Assembly (NCBI GenBank): GCA_038214085.1
Contig: JBBQSF010000027.1
Location: 1-26,201 of the forward strand
DNA length: 26,201 nt
Direction: 5' to 3'
Source: JBBQSF01 sp038214085
GTDB lineage: Bacteria; Bacteroidota; Bacteroidia; Bacteroidales; CG2-30-32-10
Position numbers and translations under genes: made by a program
The notes under the pieces: generated by a model
The model's database searches: none
What the model was told of the DNA's origin: nothing
What the model saw: the letters and a program-made list of their open reading frames with translations, nothing else
Shown: in pieces, positions 7,839-15,321 of the stretch
Position numbering within the stretch: the first letter of the stretch is position 1
Layout of the letters: the number at the start of each line of letters is the position of its first letter

Positions 7839-8464
7839 GCAGGGAAATAAATTGGATGTTTTTCATTATACTTCAGCAGGTACTGAAATATTAATTTCTT
7901 TTTCTTTTTTTTAAGAGATAATTCCTGAAACAATTCATTATCATTTACCTCAAGAAATGCTGTAAAATTTTTGTAATTGAATACACTTATTTCCCCGGTT
8001 TTAAAATTGATCATAAACTGTTTATAATCATTATCCGCACCAAAACCGGAAATTACGTCATTATTCAATGGCGGCTGAATTCCCACTCCAGTTAATCCTG
8101 TAAAATGACACAAGGCGCCAATAACCTGAACTTTGAAATAATATGCGTAATAGGAATGTGCAATGTAAACATTTCCTTTATAAGCATAACCCCAGCAATC
8201 GGTAACAGCAGAATTACCAGGGCATTTAACGGTATCAGGGCATTTATACTCCAACTCAATATTTAGCGGGTCGGAAAGCGGAGTAGGCTTTTTTATGTAA
8301 AACTCCTTAATTGACGGGTTGTTTAAAACAAACTCATTGTACGAAAGATAAATTCCATCGGTAAATTCAAATTCGCCATTGTATTTTATCCATTTGCTGC
8401 TGTCGATCTGTGCTGCAGCAGATGCAGAAATAAGAAAAAACAATATGTAAAAAAATGTTCTCAA
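7832..8464 (-). CDS. Secreted protein of unknown function with four central cysteines
   Basis: 210 residues. A clear Sec signal peptide (MRTFFYILFFLISASAAAQ) is predicted to be cleaved at A-A-A-Q near residue 18. The mature part has four cysteines in the central region, in 'YKCPDTVKCPGNSAVTDCWG' and then in 'VIGALCHFTG', spaced so that two disulfides are possible. It also has a Tyr-rich stretch ('YIAHSYYAYYFKV') and a Lys-rich basic run ('LSLKKKKKKLIF') near the C-terminus. No family recognised. It lies 30 bp downstream of ligA on the same strand and may be read through from it, although a function in DNA joining is implausible for an exported protein. Its 3' end overlaps that of the convergent RemB-like gene. 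Confidence 0.72.
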   Translation of the reverse strand: MRTFFYILFFLISASAAAQIDSSKWIKYNGEFEFTDGIYLSYNEFVLNNPSIKEFYIKKPTPLSDPLNIELEYKCPDTVKCPGNSAVTDCWGYAYKGNVYIAHSYYAYYFKVQVIGALCHFTGLTGVGIQPPLNNDVISGFGADNDYKQFMINFKTGEISVFNYKNFTAFLEVNDNELFQELSLKKKKKKLIFQYLLKYNEKHPIYFPAQ

Positions 8465-8494
8465 CAGAAAAAATTAAAAATTAAATATACGACA

Positions 8495-10543
8495 TTAATA
8501 AATCATTTTCAAAAAATCTTCTTCAGAAATAATAGAAACTTTTAATTTTTCGGCTTTGCTTCTTTTTTCCGGTCCCATATTTTCCCCTGCAAGTAAGAAG
8601 TTTGTTTTTGAGGAAACTGCACTTACTACTTTTCCAGAGTTTTCAACAATAAGTTGTTTGATCTGATCTCTTGAAAAATGAGAAAACACGCCACTCACAA
8701 CAAAAGAAAATTCTTTTAGCTTATTTGACTTAATTAAATTATGGTCTTCAACAACACTGAATTGCAAATTTGCTTTACGTAATTTTAAGAGCATTTCAAT
8801 ATTTTGAGAATTATTAAAATAATCGATAACACTGTTGGCAATTACTTCCCCAATTTCTTCACATTCAATAAGCAGATCATAATCGGCACAAGATAAAGCA
8901 TCAATATTTTTAAAATGAAAAGCCAATTTTTTCGCAACTGTTTCACCAACAAAACGAACTCCCAGAGCAAAAAGAACTTTTTCGAAGGGCACTTTCCTCG
9001 ATTCGTTTATTCCATTTAAAATATTTTCAACAGTTTTTTCCTGAAACCTTACTGTCCTGGTTTTCCCTGACTCCGTATCAACAAAAACCTTTTCCAGGCC
9101 TAAGAGGCTTTCATATTTCAATTCATAAATATCCGAAATGTCTTTTACCAAACCCTTGTCAAAAAGCAGTTCAATTTTTCCTTCGCCCAGCGAATCAATG
9201 TTCATTGCTTTTCGGCTTATAAAATGTTCTAACTTTCCTTTTATTTGAGGCGGGCAACCGTTTTCGTTGGGGCAATAATGAATGGCTTCGCCATCTTTAC
9301 GAATTAAAAGCGTGTTGCACTCCGGACAATGCGTAATGTATTGCAAAGGCTCACTAAACAATGAACGGAATGAAGTATCCACATCCACAATTTTAGGAAT
9401 AATTTCTCCGCCTTTTTCTACAAAAACCATATCCCCTTCACGAATATCAAGCCTGCCGATTTGATCAGCATTGTGAAGAGAGGCTCGCTTAACAGTGGTT
9501 CCGGCAAGGGCAACAGGTTCAAGATTTGCCACAGGAGTAATTGCTCCAGTACGCCCAACCTGAAAGGAAATGGATAATAATTTGGTACAAACACGTTCGG
9601 CTTTAAACTTATATGCAATAGCCCAGCGAGGCGATTTTGCAGTAAAACCAAGTTGTTCCTGCTGCTGAAATGAATTTACTTTTACAACAATTCCATCAAT
9701 GTCAAATCCGAGCGAGTCTCTGCGTTCGCCAATATCATTGATAAATTCAAAAACTTCGTTTATGGATTTGCATTTTGCTTTGAAATCTGAGATTTGAAAT
9801 CCCCAGTCTTTAGCGGCTTTCAGGCTTTCAAAATGCGTTGAAAATGGAAGCTTTTCTCCAAGCAAATGATAGAGATAGCAGTCGAGTCGTCGTTTAGCAA
9901 CTATAGTGGAATCCTGCATTTTCATAGTACCCGATGCCGCATTGCGAGGGTTTGCAAATGGGAGCTCACCAATTTCTTCACGTTCCTGGTTTATTCTTTC
10001 GAAACTTGAATGCGGCAGAACAATCTCACCACGGATTTCAAATTCATCAGGATATGAAGATCCTTTCAGAACAAGTGGAATAGATTTTATTGTTCTGGCG
10101 TTCATAGTAACATCGTCGCCCAGCAAACCATCGCCACGTGTTACAGCATGAAAAAGTTTACCATGAATATAAGTCAAACCAACAGAAAGCCCATCGAATT
10201 TCAATTCACAAACATATTCAAAATCATTTCCAATAGCTTTTTTAACTCTTTCATCAAAAGCGGTTAACTCTTCAAATGAATAAGTATTCCCAAGCGAAAG
10301 CATGGGATATTTGTGAATTACCTGCTGAAATTCCTTGGTTATAGCACCACCAATGCGTTGTGATGGGGAATTTAGATCAAAATATTCAGGGAAATCATTT
10401 TCGAGCCGAATCAATTCCTCCAACAGCATATCAAAATCGAAATCACTTATGGTTGGAGCGGAATTTTTGTAATAAGCTTCGTTGTGCAGCTCAATTTGCT
10501 TCCGCAGGTAATCAATTTGTTCTTTTGCTGTTTGTTTATCCAT
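8495..10543 (-). CDS. ligA: NAD-dependent DNA ligase LigA
   Basis: 682 residues, the usual length for bacterial LigA. It seals nicks in replication and repair using NAD+ as AMP donor. Domains in order: N-terminal Ia domain with the NAD-binding Tyr region ('HNEAYYKNSAP', about 20-30); adenylation domain with the catalytic lysine in 'ELKFDGLS' (Lys115); motif 'DIDGIVVKV' at about 281-289; OB fold; a four-cysteine zinc finger (Cys406, Cys409, Cys424, Cys430); helix-hairpin-helix repeats including 'LGVRFVGETVAKKLA'; and a C-terminal BRCT domain of about 75 residues ('FVVSGVF...FLLAGENMGPEK'). Nothing is missing. The start ATG at 10543 begins the canonical N-terminal helix. A strong terminator for the upstream gene ends only 24 bp before this start, and no separate promoter is obvious. 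Confidence 0.98.
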   Translation of the reverse strand: MDKQTAKEQIDYLRKQIELHNEAYYKNSAPTISDFDFDMLLEELIRLENDFPEYFDLNSPSQRIGGAITKEFQQVIHKYPMLSLGNTYSFEELTAFDERVKKAIGNDFEYVCELKFDGLSVGLTYIHGKLFHAVTRGDGLLGDDVTMNARTIKSIPLVLKGSSYPDEFEIRGEIVLPHSSFERINQEREEIGELPFANPRNAASGTMKMQDSTIVAKRRLDCYLYHLLGEKLPFSTHFESLKAAKDWGFQISDFKAKCKSINEVFEFINDIGERRDSLGFDIDGIVVKVNSFQQQEQLGFTAKSPRWAIAYKFKAERVCTKLLSISFQVGRTGAITPVANLEPVALAGTTVKRASLHNADQIGRLDIREGDMVFVEKGGEIIPKIVDVDTSFRSLFSEPLQYITHCPECNTLLIRKDGEAIHYCPNENGCPPQIKGKLEHFISRKAMNIDSLGEGKIELLFDKGLVKDISDIYELKYESLLGLEKVFVDTESGKTRTVRFQEKTVENILNGINESRKVPFEKVLFALGVRFVGETVAKKLAFHFKNIDALSCADYDLLIECEEIGEVIANSVIDYFNNSQNIEMLLKLRKANLQFSVVEDHNLIKSNKLKEFSFVVSGVFSHFSRDQIKQLIVENSGKVVSAVSSKTNFLLAGENMGPEKRSKAEKLKVSIISEEDFLKMIY

Positions 10544-10560
10544 GAAATTTGAAACATTAA

Positions 10561-10587
10561 ATAAAAAAAGCCGGAATATTCCGGCTT
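10561..10587 (-). terminator. Rho-independent terminator after the universal stress protein gene
   Basis: A perfect 20-bp palindrome (AAGCCGGAATATTCCGGCTT, 10568-10587) is followed, reading the minus strand, by a run of T's (10568-10562). This is a textbook intrinsic terminator, placed 18 bp past the stop of the stress-protein gene. It should end the sigma/cyclase/HD/stress-protein transcript before ligA. Confidence 0.85.
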
Positions 10588-10605
10588 CGAATATTTCCTT
10601 ATTTG

Positions 10606-11463
10606 TTAAAAACTAACATACATTATCTCCAGCTCTACAGGGTTTATACATAATACCGAAATTTTCGAAGTATTATAAATTACCTGTTCTGCCCAAGGGC
10701 TGATGATAAAACTAGGAAGCAATTTATCCGGATTTGTCATAATCATAATGATATCTGCTTTAATAGAATCAGCATAAATAAGGATTTCTTTAGCAAAGCC
10801 AGAGCCTGATTTTGGTGCAATTTTTTCGGTGAAAAGAATATCATTTTTCGATAAAATACTTCTGATCTGAGCGATATTTCTCGAAACTTCATTCATTAAA
10901 AATTCATCGTTATGATGCACACCGAAAAGATGTATGGTAGAATTAAAAAGTTTTGCAATATGTATTGCCCAATTCACTTTTTGTTTTGATTCGGGAGTTT
11001 CATCAATAGGAAGCACGATATCCTGATAACCTGGAATCAAATCACGCGACTGAACAACAATAACGGGTACAGGAGAGCTTTCAATAACTTTTAAAGCATG
11101 ACTACCTAAAAGATGCTGCAATCCAACTTTACCATGCGTTCCCATTACTACTATACTTGCATTTACTTCTTTCGAAACTTCGCCAATAGTGGTAAAGATG
11201 CTGCCTTCTTTTGCGAGATAGTCAAGTTTAACATTGTACATTTCAGATGCGCGCTCAGTAACTTTCTTAAGTTTTATATCAATAGCATCCTGCCCAAGTT
11301 TTTCTTTTTTCAACAAAGTTTTTGTATCTTTATTGATTACGTGCAATAGCAATACTTTCCCATTAAGTTGTCTTGCTATTGATGATGCCTGATCAATGGC
11401 AAAATCAGCAACTTCACTAAAGTCAGTAGGTACAAGGACAATTTTAGAGTTTTTATTTTCCAT
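10606..11463 (-). CDS. Universal stress protein with two tandem Usp domains
   Basis: 285 residues, two UspA-like domains in tandem. Domain 1 starts 'KIVLVPTDFSEVADFAIDQA' and keeps the nucleotide-binding loop 'MGTHGKVGLQHLLGSHALKV' followed by 'PVPVIVVQ'. The spacing is G-x2-G-x8-G-S, one residue shorter than the classical G-x2-G-x9-G. I recall this as usual for Bacteroidota members. Domain 2 ('DIVLPIDETPESKQKVNWAI' to the end) has lost the loop glycines ('MTNPDKLLPSFIISPWAEQV') and probably does not bind ATP the same way. It is a cytoplasmic stress-associated protein of uncertain biochemical role. It lies 25 bp after the HD-hydrolase gene and just before the terminator, so it appears to be the last gene of the sigma factor operon. 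Co-transcription with a cyclase suggests it acts in a cAMP- or stress-linked response (inference). Confidence 0.92.
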   Translation of the reverse strand: MENKNSKIVLVPTDFSEVADFAIDQASSIARQLNGKVLLLHVINKDTKTLLKKEKLGQDAIDIKLKKVTERASEMYNVKLDYLAKEGSIFTTIGEVSKEVNASIVVMGTHGKVGLQHLLGSHALKVIESSPVPVIVVQSRDLIPGYQDIVLPIDETPESKQKVNWAIHIAKLFNSTIHLFGVHHNDEFLMNEVSRNIAQIRSILSKNDILFTEKIAPKSGSGFAKEILIYADSIKADIIMIMTNPDKLLPSFIISPWAEQVIYNTSKISVLCINPVELEIMYVSF

Positions 11464-11488
11464 AAAAATAATTGATTAATATTTAAAC

Positions 11489-12067
11489 TTAAGATAGTAA
11501 TTCCTGAATTTGAAGTAAATTTTCTAATTTTTTTTCATCCCTAAGCGTAATGGCAGAATTCGTAAAATAATTATTGTTTTTCAAAAAATCAACCTGAATA
11601 TGATACCATTTTTTTAATGAAGTATTCATTCCGTTTTCATTCCATTCGCAAAGAAGTTTGTTGGCAATCATAAAAAAGTCATCTCTGCCGAGATAATCGA
11701 GGTCAGCATCGCATAATATTTTTTCAAGTTGATCCTTAGGATTCTGAGGAAGCCGTGTTGAAACAATCATTTTACAGATTATTTCAATCTCTTTAATTTC
11801 ATATCCAAACTCTGGGAGATGTTGCTTAACAAATTCAGTTGATAACTCTTCATGATTTTTATATCCCAAAAGAAAACCGGAATCGTGATATAGGGCAGCG
11901 GTTTTAAGCAACAAAAAGTCAGTTTCGGTAATCTGTTCCATTTTTGCAATTTTTTTTGCTGCATCATAAACATCAATAGTATGATTGTAGCAATGATAGT
12001 ACAAATCAGGTTTTAACTCATTTTTGAGTTTGTTAAGAATAAATTCTTTGGCGGCTTTAAAATTCAT
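11489..12067 (-). CDS. HD-domain phosphohydrolase linked to adenylate cyclase, copy 1
   Basis: 192 residues from ATG at 12067. A TTG two codons upstream is open, but the paralogue at 21599 begins at the equivalent of this ATG. HD-superfamily metal ligands are visible: His25 and His29 in 'YYHCYNHTIDV', His61-Asp62 in 'AALYHDSGF', and Asp120/Asp122/Asp124 in 'CDADLDYLG'. The fold should be an all-helical metal-dependent phosphohydrolase. The H-x3-H motif followed by I-D-V resembles 'YHNxxHAxDV' of class I cyclic-nucleotide phosphodiesterases. With a cyclase gene directly upstream (60 bp), cAMP is the most attractive substrate, but nucleotides or other phosphoesters are equally possible from family knowledge. 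Soluble and cytoplasmic, no signal peptide. It aligns with the copy at 21599-22180 without gaps over 190 residues, about 54% identical by hand count. Confidence 0.9.
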   Translation of the reverse strand: MNFKAAKEFILNKLKNELKPDLYYHCYNHTIDVYDAAKKIAKMEQITETDFLLLKTAALYHDSGFLLGYKNHEELSTEFVKQHLPEFGYEIKEIEIICKMIVSTRLPQNPKDQLEKILCDADLDYLGRDDFFMIANKLLCEWNENGMNTSLKKWYHIQVDFLKNNNYFTNSAITLRDEKKLENLLQIQELLS

Positions 12068-12127
12068 TAGCAATAAGAATATAAATTATTCACTTCAAAA
12101 ATATAAATATTTTAATTAGTATGGCAA

Positions 12128-14077
12128 TTATACGTTCATTTTTTTAACAGGTTCCAGAAAATACATTTTCATCATGCCTTTTCCTTTCACTTCTATAGAA
12201 TCTCTTTCAATGAAATTATATTTACCCTTTACAATATCATAGGTAGCTTCAGACACATTAACACGCATAGCTTCGGAGTTGGTTTCCATTCGGGAAGCAG
12301 TGTTTACAGTATCTCCAAAAACATCAAAAATATATTTTCGAACGCCCACTACCCCACCAACAACTTGACCAGAATGAACACCAATGCGGGCCTTCCATTG
12401 CAAATCACAGTTTTTATTTTTATTTTTTAGATATTCTATAATTTCAAGAGAGGCATTCAAAATATTTTCAGAATGATTGCTGTCTGGCTCAGGGACACCG
12501 CATAAAGCCATATAGGCATCGCCAATGGTTTTTATTCGTTCGCAGTTGTGTCTGCTCATAATATCGTCAAAAGCTGTAAACATTTCATTTAATTCAGAGA
12601 TGATGGAAGAAGGATCTAGACCTGCCGAAATATCTGTAAAACCTACAAAATCGGAGAAAAATACGGTAACATTATTAAAATTACGTGGTTCAGTTTTCCC
12701 TTTTTCCTTTAAATCTTTTGCTACAGACGCAGGTAAAATATTTAGCAGCAGCAAATCGGTTTTAGTCTGCTCAATTCGGATAAGATAATTATTCCTCCGC
12801 TGTTTGCGTAAACTTTTCACAATTACAAAAACAAATCCAGCTGCAAGAATTAAAATTACGATTAAGCCATTTCGCTGCAATTGTTGTTTTCGAATCGAAA
12901 TATCCTGAATTTCTTGCTTTTGCTGCAATATTTTGATGCGCTTCTCCTTTTTATCCGATTCGTAACTTGTTTGCAATTGGCTAAGTTGTTTCTGTTTTTC
13001 TTCATTAAAAATTGAATCATTGTAAACCAAATACATTGATTGAAACTGATATGCTTTATCGAATATTTTTTCTGAAGCATAAATTTCAGAAAGCCGGAGA
13101 TAGGAATCTGCAATTGACTGTTTAAATTTTATTTCTTTTGCCGAATTCAGGCACAAGTTACAATATCGTATTGAAGAACTGTCGTTACCCATTTTATGGT
13201 AAACTTCTGACAATCCTTTATAACATTGAACCAACCCGACTTTGTTTTTTGACTTCTGACTCTGTTGTAACGATTTATTGCAATACCTCAATGCTTCAGT
13301 GTAATTTCCCATGTTCATGTATGTCAATCCGATATTATTCATTTCAGTAACAATATCCGAGCTGTCGCCATGAGTAATGCCAATTTCAAGAGCTTTTTTA
13401 AAATATTCAAGAGCATTCTTATAATCGGCTTTTTCCAAATAAATAAGGCCAATATTGTTGCAGGTATAGCCAGGTGTAACAGAATCCTTGTCGGCAATAG
13501 ATACCTTTAACGCATTTTGATAATGAATCAGTGCACTATCATACTCTTTTAACCTGTAATAAATAACGCCAATATTATTTTCAGTAAAAGCCATTCCCTC
13601 TTTATTGTCAAGGGCTTCATATATATTGGAAGCCGAAATAAACAATTTTAAGGCAACATCATAATTTCCCCATGCTTTATAAATAGCACCACTGTTAATC
13701 AGAGCATCTGCCATTCCCACACTATCTCCTGCTTCCTTAAATGAATTGAAAGCTTCTTCGTAGTTTTCGAGAGAAATATTAAAGAGGGTTAAATTATCAT
13801 AAGCGTAGGCAATCATAAAATAACTTTTGCCAATCTTTTTTTTGTCATTTGTTGATTGTGCAATTTCGAGAGATTTCTGCGAAAACTCAATAGATCTTTT
13901 AGGATTGTCGTATAGATAATACTTGGCAATAGAATCAAATGCTTTATACCTTAAAGTATCGTCAAATGATTCAATGTTCTTTGTGATTTTGGATAAATTA
14001 CTTTCCTGATCCTTGTAATTGCAAGAAAAAAAGGAAATAATTACAAAAACAGAAAAAATAAATTTATACAATTTCAT
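12128..14077 (-). CDS. TPR-sensor class III adenylate cyclase
   Basis: 649 residues from ATG at 14077; a TTG at 14101 would add eight residues before the signal sequence. The N-terminus is a signal or anchor with a possible lipobox (F-F-S-C, Cys19). A tetratricopeptide array of roughly 40-residue units spans about 80-345, then comes a coiled coil. A membrane helix (about 404-421) is followed by the linker 'LLLLNILPASVAKDLKEKG' and a class III cyclase domain (about 468-645). The TPRs should be periplasmic and the catalytic part cytoplasmic. Metal-binding Asp476 and Asp520, transition-state Asn592 and Arg596 are intact. Lys516 and Asp585 are the ATP-selecting pair, so cAMP is the predicted product. 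The gene sits 60 bp after a small protein gene and 60 bp before the HD hydrolase, in the apparent sigma factor operon. Confidence 0.93.
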   Translation of the reverse strand: MKLYKFIFSVFVIISFFSCNYKDQESNLSKITKNIESFDDTLRYKAFDSIAKYYLYDNPKRSIEFSQKSLEIAQSTNDKKKIGKSYFMIAYAYDNLTLFNISLENYEEAFNSFKEAGDSVGMADALINSGAIYKAWGNYDVALKLFISASNIYEALDNKEGMAFTENNIGVIYYRLKEYDSALIHYQNALKVSIADKDSVTPGYTCNNIGLIYLEKADYKNALEYFKKALEIGITHGDSSDIVTEMNNIGLTYMNMGNYTEALRYCNKSLQQSQKSKNKVGLVQCYKGLSEVYHKMGNDSSSIRYCNLCLNSAKEIKFKQSIADSYLRLSEIYASEKIFDKAYQFQSMYLVYNDSIFNEEKQKQLSQLQTSYESDKKEKRIKILQQKQEIQDISIRKQQLQRNGLIVILILAAGFVFVIVKSLRKQRRNNYLIRIEQTKTDLLLLNILPASVAKDLKEKGKTEPRNFNNVTVFFSDFVGFTDISAGLDPSSIISELNEMFTAFDDIMSRHNCERIKTIGDAYMALCGVPEPDSNHSENILNASLEIIEYLKNKNKNCDLQWKARIGVHSGQVVGGVVGVRKYIFDVFGDTVNTASRMETNSEAMRVNVSEATYDIVKGKYNFIERDSIEVKGKGMMKMYFLEPVKKMNV

Positions 14078-14137
14078 ATCCTGAACATAAAAGCAGTGCA
14101 AGATACAAGATTTTATAAAAAATGTGATTATAAAAAA

Positions 14138-14407
14138 TCAATTTACCAAAACAAATGTATCACCAGTTAACAATGGAAGCTTAAAACAATTTAGTGCTGA
14201 TGAATAGTTCATAAGCTTGTTTATAACATCCTCCGAAGGTTCCTGATGAAAAGTGTTCAGGATTTTCTTAACGGAAACAATTCCGTTATAATCCTTTTTC
14301 ATTTCAGAATCAGTTTTCATCTCTTTCTCAAAAAAAAGATGGTCCTTTTCTGATAATTCATTGTATGCAAAAAGGACAAGGTCCGAAAAAGTAGCAATTT
14401 TGCTCAT
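14138..14407 (-). CDS. Small protein downstream of ECF sigma factor, anti-sigma-like candidate
   Basis: 89 residues from ATG at 14407; a TTG two codons earlier is less likely. The N-terminal half is acidic and helical: 'FSDLVLFAYNELSEKDHLFF' followed by E-K-E-M-K-T-D-S-E-M. Then come 'EPSEDVINKLMNYSSAL' and a hydrophobic C-terminus (L-L-T-G-D-T-F-V-L-V-N). No membrane helix and no zinc-binding Cys/His set are seen. From memory, Bacteroidota genomes often carry a protein of this size and pattern right after an ECF sigma gene. The N-terminal helices resemble the sigma-binding part of anti-sigma factors. It lies 72 bp after the sigma gene. A role in holding or modulating that sigma factor is inferred, not shown. 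Confidence 0.75.
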   Translation of the reverse strand: MSKIATFSDLVLFAYNELSEKDHLFFEKEMKTDSEMKKDYNGIVSVKKILNTFHQEPSEDVINKLMNYSSALNCFKLPLLTGDTFVLVN

Positions 14408-14479
14408 AGGCAATATTTTAATTTTAATTGTACCAATAAAACGGAATACAATTTAAAATATTGCCGGACAATAAAAAAA

Positions 14480-15064
14480 TTATACCGAAAGAATTATTTC
14501 TTTTTCTTTAACAAGACGCCGTAGATTAATCAGGGCATATCTCATGCGTCCAAGCGCAGTATTTATGCTTACATTTGTTTGTTCAGCAATTTCTTTAAAG
14601 CTCATGTCAGCAAAATGGCGCATCACAATAACTTCTTTTTGTTCATCGGGAAGCAAATCAAGAAGTTTTTTAACATCAGTGTGGATCTGATCAGTAATAA
14701 TTTTATCTTCGATGCAGTCATCAAAAATTTTAATGGTATTAAAAACGTCAAATTCATCATTGTTATCAACAACAGGAATTCTGTTTGATTTTCTATAATA
14801 GTCAATTACAAGATTATGGGCAATACGGAGTACCCATGGGAGAAATTTACCTTCTTCGTTATAGTTTCCTGAACGAAGGGTATTGATCACCTTAATAAAA
14901 GTGTCTTGAAAAAGATCTTCGGCCAATTGTCTGTCTTTTACATTAATTACAATGTAAGAGAAGATTTTACGTTTATATCTGCAGATTAATGTTTCCAGGC
15001 TTGATTGGTCACCGGATACATATAAATTAATCAGCTTCTCATCACTAATTAACTGAGTATTCAT
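14480..15064 (-). CDS. ECF-family RNA polymerase sigma factor
   Basis: 194 residues. Sigma region 2 is clear ('DRQLAEDLFQDTFIKVINTL' then 'KFLPWVLRIAHNLVIDYYRK', about 63-115). Region 4 has a helix-turn-helix at 'MSFKEIAEQTNVSINTALGR' (about 155-174), after 'LLPDEQKEVIVMRHFADM'. The two are joined by a linker of about 35 residues rich in Asp/Ile, longer than minimal. Regions 1 and 3 are absent, as expected for ECF (group 4) sigmas. It directs RNA polymerase to a stress or envelope regulon not identifiable here. The start at 15064 has a strong GGGAGG Shine-Dalgarno sequence, rare in this phylum, partly inside a hairpin (separate entry). As the first gene of the apparent operon with cyclase, HD hydrolase and stress protein, it may control or be controlled by that signalling set. 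Confidence 0.95.
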   Translation of the reverse strand: MNTQLISDEKLINLYVSGDQSSLETLICRYKRKIFSYIVINVKDRQLAEDLFQDTFIKVINTLRSGNYNEEGKFLPWVLRIAHNLVIDYYRKSNRIPVVDNNDEFDVFNTIKIFDDCIEDKIITDQIHTDVKKLLDLLPDEQKEVIVMRHFADMSFKEIAEQTNVSINTALGRMRYALINLRRLVKEKEIILSV

Positions 15065-15094
15065 TTTACCTCCCTTTTTTAAGTTGAAAAAAGG
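15065..15094 (-). promoter_or_regulatory. Strong ribosome-binding site overlapped by a hairpin, before the sigma factor
   Basis: On the minus strand the start codon is preceded by GGGAGGTAAA (15074-15065), an unusually strong Shine-Dalgarno for Bacteroidota. An 8-bp stem (CCTTTTTT / AAAAAAGG on the plus strand, 15073-15080 with 15087-15094, 6-base loop) includes the first two G's of that site. It could modulate access of ribosomes. The stem is A/T-rich and weak, so thermal control is conceivable but unproven. A second AGGAGG-like stretch (15118-15113) lies further upstream with no start codon near it. Confidence 0.45.
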
Positions 15095-15197
15095 TATATG
15101 TATAAACCTATGTAACCTCCTGTTTTAGTTTCTATTAATTGTAAAAATTATATTTCAATTCAATTAAATGATTGAATATATATTCGCTAATTGAGCG

Positions 15198-15229
15198 CAA
15201 ATATACACCATAAATGAGCTCGATGCAAA
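15198..15229 (-). promoter_or_regulatory. Bacteroidota-type promoter for the sigma factor operon
   Basis: Reading the minus strand: TTTG at 15229-15226, 20 bases, then TATATTTG at 15205-15198. Both boxes match the primary-sigma consensus exactly. The transcript would begin near 15191 and have a leader of roughly 125 bases before the sigma factor ATG, which is long for this phylum and holds the hairpin described above. Confidence 0.6.
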
Positions 15230-15321
15230 TTTTTTTTCATATCTATTGTTTTTTCAACTCGAATAAAATTACGTTTCGATTTATTTACCGATATTTGTAG
15301 CACTTTTCAGGACATATAAAA

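Noticed and set aside
10568..10587. Perfect 20-bp palindrome as a possible operator for ligA
   Set aside because: The T-run right after it on the minus strand and its position after a stop codon make an intrinsic terminator the simpler reading.
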